Source: an uncultured Dokdonia sp.
GTDB lineage: Bacteria > Bacteroidota > Bacteroidia > Flavobacteriales > Flavobacteriaceae
Assembly: GCA_938002835.1 (NCBI GenBank)
Contig: CALKZS010000005.1
Location: 1-59,558, forward strand
Length of the DNA: 59,558 nt
Direction: 5' to 3'
Made by a program: the position numbers and the translations under genes. The notes below the pieces were generated by a model. It worked only from the letters and a program-made list of their open reading frames with translations. It was not told the DNA's origin and made no database searches. Shown in pieces: positions 8,940 through 19,000 of the stretch; positions within the stretch are counted from its first letter, which is position 1, and every line of letters starts with the position of its first letter.

Positions 8940-9287
8940 CTATTTTAAAATGTAATTTTTAGGTATCTCATACATAGGATAATATGCAATTTGAGTTGCT
9001 ACTTTTTCTACCCAATATGCAGCAATTAATCCGGTGATAGCAACTGCTAATTTTGACTGGTTTTGAAGATCTTGGGTTAATACAATTGCAATGACTCCAA
9101 AAGAAAAATTAAGCCCTTGAATATATCTTCCATAGGTTTTTGCAATTTCTTGATTGATTGGTTTTAATTGCTTTACATCGTTATACCAGTCAAATACTTG
9201 ATGACGTATATATGGGTAAATGAGCGCAATAAATATTTGACCTATTCCTCCTAGAATAATAAGCCAATTAGGAATTGAGATGTTCAT
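8940..9287 (-). CDS. Small membrane protein, unknown function
   Basis: 115 residues with about three or four hydrophobic segments (WLIILGGIGQIFIALIYPYI; GLNFSFGVIAIVL; LAVAITGLIAAYWVEKVATQ). No family recognised. It starts 4 bp after the stop of the next upstream gene, so it belongs to the same transcription unit as the methyltransferase/epimerase genes. Confidence 0.7.
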   Translation of the reverse strand: MNISIPNWLIILGGIGQIFIALIYPYIRHQVFDWYNDVKQLKPINQEIAKTYGRYIQGLNFSFGVIAIVLTQDLQNQSKLAVAITGLIAAYWVEKVATQIAYYPMYEIPKNYILK

Positions 9288-9291
9288 TGAG

Positions 9292-9663
9292 TTATAGTTT
9301 AAGTTTTAAAAAGGTAGTTTGCAGTATGGATAGAACTAAAAAATAAAGAGATAAAATAGTACCTGTATAAATGCTAAAATTTGCCAAATCTATACCGATA
9401 TAAAATTTCTCACCTCCCGAGATCATTAGTATAATGGTTGCGGTAGCAAGAACTCCGTAAATTATAAAAGGGATTCTTAATTTTTTAGACATTTTTTTCC
9501 ATAATATTAAATAGATAATAGACATTAATATTTGATATAGCCCAAGAATAATAAGGAGTATAAACCCTGAGAAAATATCTATGTAAATTAAAAAGGTGTT
9601 TGTGATCACTAATAGAAAATTAATGATTGTTAAGATTAGAGTGAATATATATGTTGTTTTCAT
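9292..9663 (-). CDS. Small four-helix membrane protein (paralogue 2)
   Basis: 123 residues with four transmembrane segments. It is a tandem paralogue of the gene at 9687-10052: both begin MKT.Y and share II.G..Q..M.IIYLI.WK......LR.PFI.YG. A recent tandem duplication is likely. Function unknown. The gap between the two is 23 bp. Confidence 0.7.
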   Translation of the reverse strand: MKTTYIFTLILTIINFLLVITNTFLIYIDIFSGFILLIILGLYQILMSIIYLILWKKMSKKLRIPFIIYGVLATATIILMISGGEKFYIGIDLANFSIYTGTILSLYFLVLSILQTTFLKLKL

Positions 9664-9686
9664 ACTGCTTTATGTTAGAGTAGAAA

Positions 9687-10052
9687 TTAATTAAGAGTTA
9701 TACCTGTTTCTAGATTTTCTTTAGAAAAGTCATATTGTTTTTTAGATAGATACAGAAAGTAAAAGGCTAATAGCCCTGATGTGATCATAGTTACTGGTAT
9801 TAAGAAATGATCACTTCCATAATACATTCCTAAAGAAAAAAGTATTAGAGTAATTGCCATTATAGTCCCATATCTTATAAAAGGAGTTCGCAATCCTTGA
9901 GCTATATCTTTCCATTTTATTAAGTATATAATATACATTACAACTTGGCATAGTCCTGTTATAATCATAAATAATAATCCTAGATAGATAGTAAAGCCTA
10001 GAATGACGTTTATGATAATGAGAATTAAGTTGATTTTGTAGAGGGTTTTCAT
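9687..10052 (-). CDS. Small four-helix membrane protein (paralogue 1)
   Basis: 121 residues with four transmembrane segments and a polar tail (YDFSKENLETGITLN). Paralogous to the next gene downstream (shared YIIYLIKWK and LRTPFIRYG). It is the first gene after the terminator of the GbsR-type regulator and probably starts the minus-strand operon down to 6582. No clear TAnnTTTG was found in its short upstream gap. Confidence 0.7.
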   Translation of the reverse strand: MKTLYKINLILIIINVILGFTIYLGLLFMIITGLCQVVMYIIYLIKWKDIAQGLRTPFIRYGTIMAITLILFSLGMYYGSDHFLIPVTMITSGLLAFYFLYLSKKQYDFSKENLETGITLN

Positions 10053-10093
10053 AATATTGTAGTTTCAGAAATTATTGAAATTTTTGATGTTTT

Positions 10094-10116
10094 AAAAAGC
10101 ACTTATTCAGTGCTTT
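10094..10116 (-). terminator. Intrinsic terminator after the gbsR-like gene
   Basis: Minus strand: AAAGCAC, 7-nt loop, GTGCTTT, followed by TTTTAAAA. It lies 28 bp past the regulator stop and separates it from the membrane-protein operon. Confidence 0.6.
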
Positions 10117-10143
10117 GTTGTTTTTTTAAAAAACCAACGAGTG

Positions 10144-10647
10144 CTATTTCATTAGTTTCATAATGGTTTTTGTAATCCAACTTTCTTTATAGTCTGTTAT
10201 TTTTTCAAGCATATTGTCTGCTCTTGAGAGAAACTCATACAACTCTGCTGTTTTCTTTTTAAAGTGTACAGCTTCTTCTGTTTGAGAATGTTCTAATTGA
10301 CTTACTTCTTGTAAAACCCTTAAAGTAGGTTTAATCTCTCGTTTACTTCTTTCCTTAGCAATCTTGCGGGCAAGCTCATCTATATTATCTTCGGCACTAA
10401 AGTATTCACGGCGCTCACCAGGTTTATACTCTTTAAAAATGATACCCCAATCTATAAGATTGCGCAAGTTCATACTCGCATTACCACGAGATATATGAAG
10501 CTCTGCCATAATATCTTCCATACTTAAAACTTCTGGAGATACAATTAATAAAGCGTGTATTTGAGCCATTGTTTTACTAATACCCCATTGTGTACCTAAA
10601 GATCCCCAAGTTTGAATAAATTTGTTTTTTGCTTGACTTAATTCCAT
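10144..10647 (-). CDS. GbsR/MarR family transcriptional regulator
   Basis: 167 residues. The N-terminal winged helix-turn-helix (MAQIHALLIVSPEVLSMEDIMAELHISRGNASMNLRNLIDWGII) and the following wing (KEYKPGERREYFSAE) are typical of GbsR-type MarR relatives. A C-terminal helical region for dimerisation follows. The start is placed at MELSQAKNKF (10647); five upstream codons from 10662 are not family-like. It may control the adjacent membrane-protein operon (inferred from position). Confidence 0.82.
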   Translation of the reverse strand: MELSQAKNKFIQTWGSLGTQWGISKTMAQIHALLIVSPEVLSMEDIMAELHISRGNASMNLRNLIDWGIIFKEYKPGERREYFSAEDNIDELARKIAKERSKREIKPTLRVLQEVSQLEHSQTEEAVHFKKKTAELYEFLSRADNMLEKITDYKESWITKTIMKLMK

Positions 10648-10769
10648 AGAGCAAATATACAAATGTTATTATACTTTCAAAAACAAATGAAACTTATTTT
10701 TTAAAAAATGAAAGTTTGATGCATTTTGAGTCTTTAATATGTTATTGTTCAAACTACTATTTTTACATA

Positions 10770-11990
10770 ATGAAACTCCTGGTTATAAGTACTATTTGGG
10801 TTGAACCGCAGTCATCGGCAGCGGGTAGTCGTATGTTACAGCTATTAGATCTTTTTATAGATCAAGACTGGCAAATTACTTATGCAAGTACAGCAAGTGT
10901 CTCTCAACACGCTTTTGATCTTACGACACTTGGTGTTGAGGTAACTCATATTAAAGTAAACGATACTTCTTTTGACACTTTTGTAAAAGAATATAATCCC
11001 ACAGTAGTTCTTTATGATCGTTTTATGGCAGAAGAGCAGTTTGGCTGGCGAGTTGCAGAACAATGTCCAGACGCATTCCGACTTTTAGATACAGAAGATC
11101 TACATTGTTTACGTAAAGCGCGAGAACAGGCAATAAAAATGAAACGTCCTTTTCAAGAGGAAGACCTTCTCTCAGATATAGCAAAGCGAGAGATTGCCGC
11201 TATATATAGATGTGATCTTAGCTTGATGATTTCTAGCTATGAGATGCAACTTTTGCAGGATTTCTTTAAAGTTTCAGGTTCGTTATTATATTATATTCCT
11301 TTTTTGTTGCCTGAACTCAAGACAGCATTTGTCCCATTTTCATCTCGATCACATTTTGTGTCTATAGGTAACTTTATGCATAGCCCTAATTGGGATGCGA
11401 CATTACAGCTTAAACAACATATCTGGCCTCTTATTCGTAAGGAAATTCCAGAAGCACAACTGCATTTATATGGAGCTTATGCTACAGAAAAAGTGCAACA
11501 ATTACATAATGAGATAGAAGGTTTTTTTATAAAAGGGCGTGCAGAGAGTGCTCACGAAGTGATTTCAGACGCTCGAGTATTGTTAGCTCCATTGCGATTT
11601 GGAGCAGGGTTAAAAGGAAAATTTATAGATGCAATGCAATGCGGCACTCCTTCTGTTACCACACAAATAGGAGCAGAGGCAATGCATCACTCTATAGAAT
11701 GGAGCGGAATTGTAGAGGATAATGTTAACGCTTTCGCGAAAGCGGCAATAGAGTTATATACCAATGAAACCACTTGGTTACAAACCCAACAAAATGGAGT
11801 TACAATTATAAACACGATCTTTCAAAAAAGGGCTTTCGAAGAAGATTTTAAAAACCTACTTAAGGATAAAATCAAAAACTTAAAACAACATAGACTAGAG
11901 AATTTTACAGGACAGATGTTACAACATCACACAATGCGTAGCACAAAGTTTATGTCTAAGTGGATTGAAGAAAAGAATTCAAAATTATAG
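10770..11990 (+). CDS. Glycosyltransferase, GT-B fold
   Basis: 406 residues from the ATG at 10770 (MKLLVISTIWVEPQSSAAGSRM); the upstream 18 codons look non-coding. The C-terminal donor-binding region RVLLAPLRFGAGLKGKFIDAMQCGTPSVTT is typical of GT4/GT1-like retaining glycosyltransferases. The N-terminal SAAGSRM is where the acceptor-side glycine-rich loop lies. No signal peptide, so cytoplasmic. Sugar and acceptor are unknown. No other glycan genes flank it. A palindrome at 11729-11744 encodes AFAKA in frame. Confidence 0.8.
   Translation: MKLLVISTIWVEPQSSAAGSRMLQLLDLFIDQDWQITYASTASVSQHAFDLTTLGVEVTHIKVNDTSFDTFVKEYNPTVVLYDRFMAEEQFGWRVAEQCPDAFRLLDTEDLHCLRKAREQAIKMKRPFQEEDLLSDIAKREIAAIYRCDLSLMISSYEMQLLQDFFKVSGSLLYYIPFLLPELKTAFVPFSSRSHFVSIGNFMHSPNWDATLQLKQHIWPLIRKEIPEAQLHLYGAYATEKVQQLHNEIEGFFIKGRAESAHEVISDARVLLAPLRFGAGLKGKFIDAMQCGTPSVTTQIGAEAMHHSIEWSGIVEDNVNAFAKAAIELYTNETTWLQTQQNGVTIINTIFQKRAFEEDFKNLLKDKIKNLKQHRLENFTGQMLQHHTMRSTKFMSKWIEEKNSKL
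11729..11744. repeat. GCTTTCGCGAAAGC palindrome (in glycosyltransferase gene)
   Basis: Perfect 16-bp copy, CGCTTTCGCGAAAGCG, encoding AFAKA. Confidence 0.95.
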
Positions 11991-12166
11991 AGAGATTGAG
12001 AGCTGTAAAATAGTAGACTCATCCAAAAGAATGTTTTACTCATTGAAAAAGGCGATTACCTAATAGTGAATTGTCTTATAGAAATAGGAGTTTAACATTT
12101 GAAGTAATAAAACAAAAATGTTTGTTATACAGGTATTAATTTTACACCATCATATATTAGAAGAAA

Positions 12167-12664
12167 ATGAAAATCGCAAAACTCCTATTATCAATCATAA
12201 TGACACTTGTTTGTGCTAATACTAGTGCACAAGAACAAAAAGTATGGTCTGGAAATCTGTCTACAGAAAAGCTAGAAGAGTTTTCTATAGGAAAGTATAC
12301 AGAAGTTCAGGGTAATATCACCATTAGAGATTATCAGAAAGAAGATTTAAACCTACTCTTAACGCTTCAAAAATGTACAGAAAACATAATAATAAGAGAT
12401 AACAAAAAATTAGAATCCTTAAAAGGATTAGAAAATTTGCTAGTTGTAGGTGGGAAAATCGTGATTAAAAAAAATCCAGAATTATATAGATTTTGCTCAC
12501 TTCAAAAAAAATTATTAGATGAAGGAATTAAGGGAGAAGAGATAAGTAAGGGCATTATAGAGAAGGTAGATATAGAACGTAATGGATACAATCCTTCTTA
12601 TATGAATTTGCAAAACAAAGATTGCTACTCTTATAAGATTGAAGATTTTTGTTTCTCTTGTTAA
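12167..12664 (+). CDS. Secreted leucine-rich-repeat / receptor L-domain-like protein (short)
   Basis: 165 residues with a signal peptide (MKIAKLLLSIIMTLVCANTSAQ). About two repeat units follow (GNITIRDYQKEDLNLLLTL; IIIRDNKKLESLKGLENLLVVGGKIVIKKNPEL). It ends with four Cys (FCSLQKK; KDCYSY; DFCFSC). The start WSGNLSTEKLEEFSIGKYTEVQGN and the ERNGYNPSYMNLQ motif recur in the next gene, so this is a short paralogue 9 bp upstream in an operon. Function unknown; probably surface recognition. Confidence 0.7.
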   Translation: MKIAKLLLSIIMTLVCANTSAQEQKVWSGNLSTEKLEEFSIGKYTEVQGNITIRDYQKEDLNLLLTLQKCTENIIIRDNKKLESLKGLENLLVVGGKIVIKKNPELYRFCSLQKKLLDEGIKGEEISKGIIEKVDIERNGYNPSYMNLQNKDCYSYKIEDFCFSC

Positions 12665-12673
12665 AAACAAAAA

Positions 12674-15190
12674 ATGATGTTTAGATCTATAAAAATAGTA
12701 GTATTATTAATTTTTGCAATAACCGTAAATGCCCAAACTTCTAATGTTTGGGAAGGTGATGTATATACAAAAGACCTTGATGCGTTTGCACAAGGTGGAT
12801 ATACCACAATAGAAGGAAATCTTGAAATCTATAAAACATCGCTTACAAATTTAGCACAGCTTGCTTCTTTAAAAGTAGTTAAAGGTGATGTATATATAGG
12901 GATTTATGATTATAAGAGAGATCTAGAAGAAGGGAACGAATTTTTAGTCTCTCTAGAAGGTCTTGAGAATTTAACTGAGGTTTCTGGTGAGTTAGAGATT
13001 AGAGATAATGAAGCGCTAGCAACTATTGAGGCATTAAAAAACTTAAAGACGGTTAATAAACTCAATATTTCTTATAACCCAAAGCTTACAACCCTCAAAG
13101 GACTGGATAAACTGTCTGGAGAATTATTGGGAGGTTTACAGATATATAAAAATAAAAGGCTAGAAGAGATTACTCAATTATCAGGAATCACCTTAGTAGG
13201 AGATCATCTAGTAGTAAATTCAAATTTATCTATTCAATCTTTAGAAGGATTACATAATATAAAATCTGTTAAGAATGGTTATTTAGGAGTAAGAAGTAAT
13301 GATAATCTTAAAGATTTAAAAGGATTGAGAAAACTTCATACGGTAGATGAAGAAGTACAAATAAACAGTAATCCTTTAATAGAGAGTTTAGAAGGACTTG
13401 AAAAATTAACAAGAGTCGGAAAATTTTTCTACATCAAACAAAACAATCAACTCACTGATTTAGAAGGTTTAGAATCTTTGGTAAGTGTAGGTGAAGATTT
13501 CAAGATCGAAAAAAACAATAATTTAAAAACCTTAAACGGATTAAAAAAGCTCACTACCGTTAAAGGTGATTTGCATATAACCGAAAATTCTTTATTGTTA
13601 GATATTAATGGACTCAACACAGTAAAAGATTCGATTCGCGCCATTGCGATTTATAGAAATGAATCATTAAAAGAGATTACTGGACTCAATAAGATTACTG
13701 TAGTAAAAGAAGATGTTATTATTTCTGTGAATACTCTAGATAAAGCTACAGGTTTTAATGGTATTCAAACAATTGGAGAAGGCCTAAGTTTTAATTTTAA
13801 GTATATAGATGAGATGAGCTGGTTTGATAATCTTACATCTGTAGAGAGTTTAGGTATCGGTACTGAGATGGATACTCTTGATCTTACAGATGCTTTAAAA
13901 AATCTCACTCACATTAAAGAGGCTTTTTATCTCCGGAGTGAAGAGACACTAGAACATTTTAGTGGACCTAATGCTGTAGTTGAAATTAACAAAATCGTCG
14001 TAACTGATAATGAAAAATTAATTTCTTTTTCTGGTTTTAATGGTCTTAAAATCATAAAAGAAAGAATAGATTTTACAGACAATAAAGTACTTAATAAAAT
14101 AGATGGATTTAATAGTTTAGAAACAATAAATGGTAGGTTTAATATCGAAGATAATCCAGAACTTGAGTATATTAAAGGTTTTGAAAATATCGATTTTGTC
14201 GATTATTTATGGATGGATGAAAATAGAAGGTTAATAGATATAAGCGGGTTTAGTAATTTGAAAAGGGCAAATAAAATATACTTAAGAAGAAATTTTGCTT
14301 TAAAAGACCTTACTGGTTTCAAAAATTTACAGAAAGTAAATGAAGAATTTGATGTTAGTTATACTTTAGAACTTACATCTCTTAATGGACTAGAAAATTT
14401 AAATTTTTTAGGAGAACGACTTGATTTAACAAATAATGATAAGTTAGTAGACTATGGTGCTTTGCAAGAGTCATTTCTTAAAGTAATAACAGATAAACAT
14501 CTATGGATTTCTAATAATGGTTATAATCCAAATTTAAATCAACTACTTATTCACGATAAGCTCGATCAAAAAATAATACCAGAATCATATTTAAAACCAA
14601 AAAACAGATGGTGGTTGTCAGTGTTGCGCAACGAAATTTTTGCAAGAAAAGGATTTGTTTTTGGTAAAGAAGAATTAACAAATCACTTTACAGAACAAGG
14701 CTGGTATCAACCAAATGATAGTATAGAAATAGTCTTAAATGATATAGAAGAAGAAAATATAAGACTCATAAAAAAATATGAAAAAACACGTATTGATTAT
14801 GTGACTAATACAATTAAGAACTTAAAAGAGAAGTATAAAACCAGTATACAATTCTCCAGTAATTACAAGAAGTACCATCCAGTATTAAAAAAGTTTATAC
14901 AAGATATAAATATCAAGAGTTTAATAAAATCAAAAGAGCTTTCCTATATTAAAGATTATGATTTTGATAAAAACGTGTGGGGAAAAGAACGTGAAGATGA
15001 TGATGAGTTAGATGCTATTTCAATATACTTTGATGGTCGGAAAAACCATTTTAAAATTTTCATACACAATAATTATCTTGAAGAAGATGATTATGACTCT
15101 TGGATAGCAAATGAAGTCATTGCTTTTGAATTTAAAGTTATTGAAAATAATGCTGTACGATTTGTAGGGGCATATTATAATAACGATTAA
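12674..15190 (+). CDS. Large secreted leucine-rich-repeat / receptor L-domain-like protein
   Basis: 838 residues with a signal peptide (MMFRSIKIVVLLIFAITVNAQ). Residues ~35-610 are a long series of ~23-residue units of the form LxGLExLxxVxxxLxIxxNxxL, a solenoid like receptor L domains or atypical LRRs. A motif ISNNGYNPNLNQLL closes the solenoid. The C-terminal ~190 residues are charged, non-repetitive and unrecognised. There is no type IX sorting tail that I recognise. It forms a pair with the preceding short paralogue. MITE copy 1 lies just downstream. Confidence 0.75.
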   Translation: MMFRSIKIVVLLIFAITVNAQTSNVWEGDVYTKDLDAFAQGGYTTIEGNLEIYKTSLTNLAQLASLKVVKGDVYIGIYDYKRDLEEGNEFLVSLEGLENLTEVSGELEIRDNEALATIEALKNLKTVNKLNISYNPKLTTLKGLDKLSGELLGGLQIYKNKRLEEITQLSGITLVGDHLVVNSNLSIQSLEGLHNIKSVKNGYLGVRSNDNLKDLKGLRKLHTVDEEVQINSNPLIESLEGLEKLTRVGKFFYIKQNNQLTDLEGLESLVSVGEDFKIEKNNNLKTLNGLKKLTTVKGDLHITENSLLLDINGLNTVKDSIRAIAIYRNESLKEITGLNKITVVKEDVIISVNTLDKATGFNGIQTIGEGLSFNFKYIDEMSWFDNLTSVESLGIGTEMDTLDLTDALKNLTHIKEAFYLRSEETLEHFSGPNAVVEINKIVVTDNEKLISFSGFNGLKIIKERIDFTDNKVLNKIDGFNSLETINGRFNIEDNPELEYIKGFENIDFVDYLWMDENRRLIDISGFSNLKRANKIYLRRNFALKDLTGFKNLQKVNEEFDVSYTLELTSLNGLENLNFLGERLDLTNNDKLVDYGALQESFLKVITDKHLWISNNGYNPNLNQLLIHDKLDQKIIPESYLKPKNRWWLSVLRNEIFARKGFVFGKEELTNHFTEQGWYQPNDSIEIVLNDIEEENIRLIKKYEKTRIDYVTNTIKNLKEKYKTSIQFSSNYKKYHPVLKKFIQDINIKSLIKSKELSYIKDYDFDKNVWGKEREDDDELDAISIYFDGRKNHFKIFIHNNYLEEDDYDSWIANEVIAFEFKVIENNAVRFVGAYYNND

Positions 15191-15191
15191 T

Positions 15192-15237
15192 TTAATTTTA
15201 TCATTCTATATAACAATTGTAATAAGCCTTTGTTAGT
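15192..15237. repeat. Intergenic repeat R, copy A, left part (interrupted)
   Basis: Its reverse complement matches 49870-49912 almost base for base (AACAAAGGCTTATTACAA and onward). It continues on the far side of the MITE at 15445, so copy A of R is split by the insertion. Confidence 0.8.
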
Positions 15238-15444
15238 TAACGTGAGTTCGATATAAGAAAACAAGATAATTATTTGATTATTAGGCGTTTTATACCTTTG
15301 TTACTTGTTGTTTATTGAAAAGTAAGTCAGATTTTTACGTTTTTAGTTAATTAAAACTCATTTTTTATAATCAAAGTAAGCTTGTAAGTTGATTTATTTT
15401 ATAACTAATTGATATACAGTAAGTGTTATATCGAACTCACGTTA
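15238..15444 (-). mobile_element. MITE-like element, copy 1 (207 bp)
   Basis: Bounded by 19-bp perfect terminal inverted repeats, TAACGTGAGTTCGATATAA at 15238-15256 and its complement at 15426-15444. No ORF inside. The interior matches the reverse complement of the element at 50014-50212, apart from scattered substitutions and an 8-bp length difference. GT flanks both ends, consistent with a 2-bp target duplication. No transposase with these ends is in the window, so it would be non-autonomous. Confidence 0.8.
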
Positions 15445-15518
15445 GTTACACAAGTGTTTGCTTTCGCGTAAGCGATCTTGTAAAAAACAGTTGTATAATA
15501 GGCAGCTATTTAAAAATC
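15445..15518. repeat. Intergenic repeat R, copy A, right part
   Basis: Reverse complement matches 49793-49869, including ACAAGATCGCTT and AAAGCAAACACTTGTGTAAC. It contains a decayed palindrome (GCTTTCGCGTAAGC, 15460-15473), where copy B has the perfect form. The rest of the 15191-15537 gap holds no gene. Confidence 0.8.
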
Positions 15519-15537
15519 TAATAATCAATCAATTGTT

Positions 15538-16065
15538 TTAAAACTTTTGAGGGGGTTGTCTTTCAAAAAAAGTTTTATCTATCTCTTGGCTGCCAATCAT
15601 TGTTGTGTCCCAATCTTGAGTGATTTTCCAATGTCCATCTATTTTTTCTAATACAATATGAAACTGTCCATAACTATATTGCGTTTGGCCTTCTTTTGAA
15701 GTAAAACCTATACAATAAAAACCAACTTCATAAGAAGTAGTTTCATTTGTTTTTCTATCATCAAACCAGAAGTCTAAATTAATCTGATCTCTATTTTTTT
15801 TATTTTGCAAAAAGCGATCAACATTTTCTTTTTTAAAGACATTATCTGTGTCAATTCCTTGTGGGGTAACGCGTAGTACTTGATCTGCATAAGTTGCATT
15901 TAGTGCATCTCCATCAAGGGTTTCAAATGCCTTTTTGAACGGTTTCCATACCGTTTGATCTATTTCTTTTTGTAAGTCTTCTGTATTTGTTTGGGCTGTC
16001 ATAGGGATTGCTATTACTAAGAATATAAAGTATAGTAAAGACGGAATGTTTTGTTTAATCATCAT
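15538..16065 (-). CDS. Secreted SnoaL/NTF2-like protein (DUF4440-like)
   Basis: 175 residues with a signal peptide (IPSLLYFIFLVIAIPMTAQ). The mature part has the cone-shaped NTF2-like pattern: helix (WKPFKKAFETLDGDALNATYADQVLRVTPQG), then strands ending GHWKITQDWDTT. Such domains bind small molecules or act as periplasmic accessory proteins; no activity can be assigned. It directly abuts the tricorn-protease gene (no intergenic bases) and is surely co-transcribed with it. Confidence 0.7.
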   Translation of the reverse strand: MMIKQNIPSLLYFIFLVIAIPMTAQTNTEDLQKEIDQTVWKPFKKAFETLDGDALNATYADQVLRVTPQGIDTDNVFKKENVDRFLQNKKNRDQINLDFWFDDRKTNETTSYEVGFYCIGFTSKEGQTQYSYGQFHIVLEKIDGHWKITQDWDTTMIGSQEIDKTFFERQPPQKF

Positions 16066-19000
16066 CTATTCTTTGTTATAACCCACAGGACGTTTCCATC
16101 TCAGGGGAGCAGCGGGTTCTTTTTTAAATTGGAACTCTTGAGTTTGTAGTAATCGCATTGCTTCTTCTATTCCCTTTTCTAATTGAGGATCTTTTCCCTC
16201 TAATACAGATTTAGGGTCTTGAATAACTTCTATATCTGGAGAAACACCATCACCTTCTACCGCCCAGTTTCCATCTACATCATAAAACCCTCCTCTAGGA
16301 GCTACCATACGGCCTCCATCTATAAAACGAGGTGTGTCCCAAGTTCCTACAAGACCACCCCAAGTTCGAGTTCCTACCAGAGGTCCTATTTCCTTGGCGT
16401 GAAACATATAAGGCAATAAATCTCCTCCAGAGCCGGCACGTTCATTGATGAGCATTACTTTTGGTCCCCAAATACCTGCAATAGGTGTTGTCCAAGGTCT
16501 ATTGTTAAAAGATTTGCTATTAAAGTAACCTAGTAGTTCTCTAGACATAATATCAATCATATAATCTGCTGCAGATCCCCCGCCATTATTGCGTTCATCT
16601 ATAACAACTCCTTTTTTATCTTGTTGCGAAAAATAATACCTATTAAATGAATCAAATCCATTTCCTGAAGTATTAGGTACATATACATAGGCTAGTTTCC
16701 CTCCAGATTTTTTATCTACAATACTACGATTATTTTCAACCCAAGCATTTGTGCGTAATCCTCGTTCACTAGCAATAGGTTTTACTAGAATCTCTCTAGC
16801 ACCATCTTTAGAGGGGGTTGAGTTTACGGTAAGTACTATTTCTCTTCCTGCAGTTTGTTCTAATAAACTATAAGGATTTATAGAAGTGTCTAACAGTTGT
16901 CCTTGAATTGAAATAATGTAATCTCCTTCTTTTACATCTATGCCAGGAAGTGATAAAGGGGCCTCTAGTCCAGGATTCCAGCGTTCTCCAGTATAGATTT
17001 TTTTTATGAGATACCCATTATTTTCTAATTTAATATCTGCTCCTAGCAGCCCTACAGGAATTCTATCTATATCTGGCATATCTCCACCAGAGACGTAGGA
17101 GTGTCCAATAGAAATTTCTCCACTCATAATATCTACAACATAGTTAAGATCACTTCTATGTCTCACGTGTTTGATCCAAGGAGAATACCATTTATAAATG
17201 TCATCCCAAGGAGCTCCGTGTGTATTATCAACATAAAGGAAATCTCGCATATATCGCCATCCTTCTTTAAATATTTGAGCATATTCATCTGTAGGATATA
17301 CTTTTACTCTTAGATTCATATCTAGTTTTCCATCTCCAGCCTTAGGTGTTGCTTTAGTATCTATAATACTCCAAGATCTATTTTTATATAATAAGATGTT
17401 TTTGCGATCATACGATGTGATCATTTGAGATACTGAAGTAGAAAACACATCTGCTTTCATTTTTTTAATATCATACTTATGTACTGTTAACTCAGATTCA
17501 TTAGGAATACTTTCTGCCACAAAAACAATGTTTTTTGGCCCTTTGGCTAAAGCTGTATATTGTCTAGAGTCTAGTTTTAAAGGAATACTACGATCATAAA
17601 TTCCTTCTTCATCAATAGTTACTTTAATGTTTGTTTTACTATCTTTCTTTTTGTCTGTATCTGTTTTTTTATCATCTATGGTTTCTTCTTTTGTAGTCTC
17701 TTCATCTGTTTTAGGTAAGTTGGGGGCAACTCCAGTTTTAGAAAGAACAATAGCATATAAACTCCTATTTACTTCGGTGTCATAAGAACTCATATCTAAC
17801 CATCCAGATTGTAGTCCATAGTTGGTACTGGCTAAGAAGTATAAATAGTCCCCGCTTTCATCCCATACAGGACTAATAGCATCTGCAATACCATCTGTTA
17901 ATTGTATTGTTTTTTTTGATGTAACATTATAAGCAAAAATGGCTTTAAAGTGACTCTTTAATTGTTTGGGATATGCGATCCATTGACTATCTGGAGACCA
18001 GACAGGATTCAAGGTTCTATTTGGGTGCGCATAATTATCTGAATCAATTTTTTGGGCTTTACCAGTATCTAGATTGATAATCCAAATATTATAATCTGTA
18101 TCAGAATAAGCTATATATTTCCCATCTGGAGACCAGTCTGGTTTAAAATAGAAAGTATGATTAGGTAATGAATATGTTTTTTTATTATCACCATCCTGAT
18201 CTGCAATAACAAGTTGATATTCTCCGCTAGCATCAGAAAACCAAGCTATTTTATCTCCTTTTGGTGACCATACAGGAGCTCTCTCTGCAGATGAAGATGA
18301 GTTAGATAGATTGCGCCAAGTTCCGTTTTCTTTTGGGACACTAAAGATCTCTCCTCGGTGTTCAAAAATAGCTCGTTTGCCTGTAGGAGAAATGTTAGGA
18401 TTAGATAATTGTGATGCTGTTATATTTTCCCACCTAGGTCTTGCAAAGTTCATATCTCCTTGAACTGTAATGTTAAGCTGTTGTGTTGTTCCATTAGGAT
18501 CTAATAAGTGTAAATAACCACCCTGTTCATATATAATCTTATCAGAATTAGTATCAAGACTTTTAACATCAAATTTTTTGTGAAAAGTAATTTGCTTTTC
18601 GGTTTTTGAGGTGATATCATATGACCAGATATTACTAACGTAATCTCTTTCAGATAAATAATAAACAACATTATTTATCCATACAGGATCCAGATGTCTT
18701 TCTTTATTTCCTTGAGGTGTATTTGTTAGTTCTTTTGTGTCTAGATTTACAATCCATATAGGTAATGCTTGCCCACCTCTATAATTACGCCATTCTAAAT
18801 CCCAAGATGTAATAGGGACATAGGCTACGTGTTTTCCATCTGGCGCTATTTCTCCAGAACCTGCTCTAGGGAGTCCAAAGTCTTTTGGTAATCCTCCTTT
18901 GGGAGATACAGTATAAAACTTGCTAGTTTGGGTAGGGCGCGCTTCTCTTCCAGAGCGAAAAAGGATCTCGCCTTCTGGAGTCCATCCTTGGACAATATCT

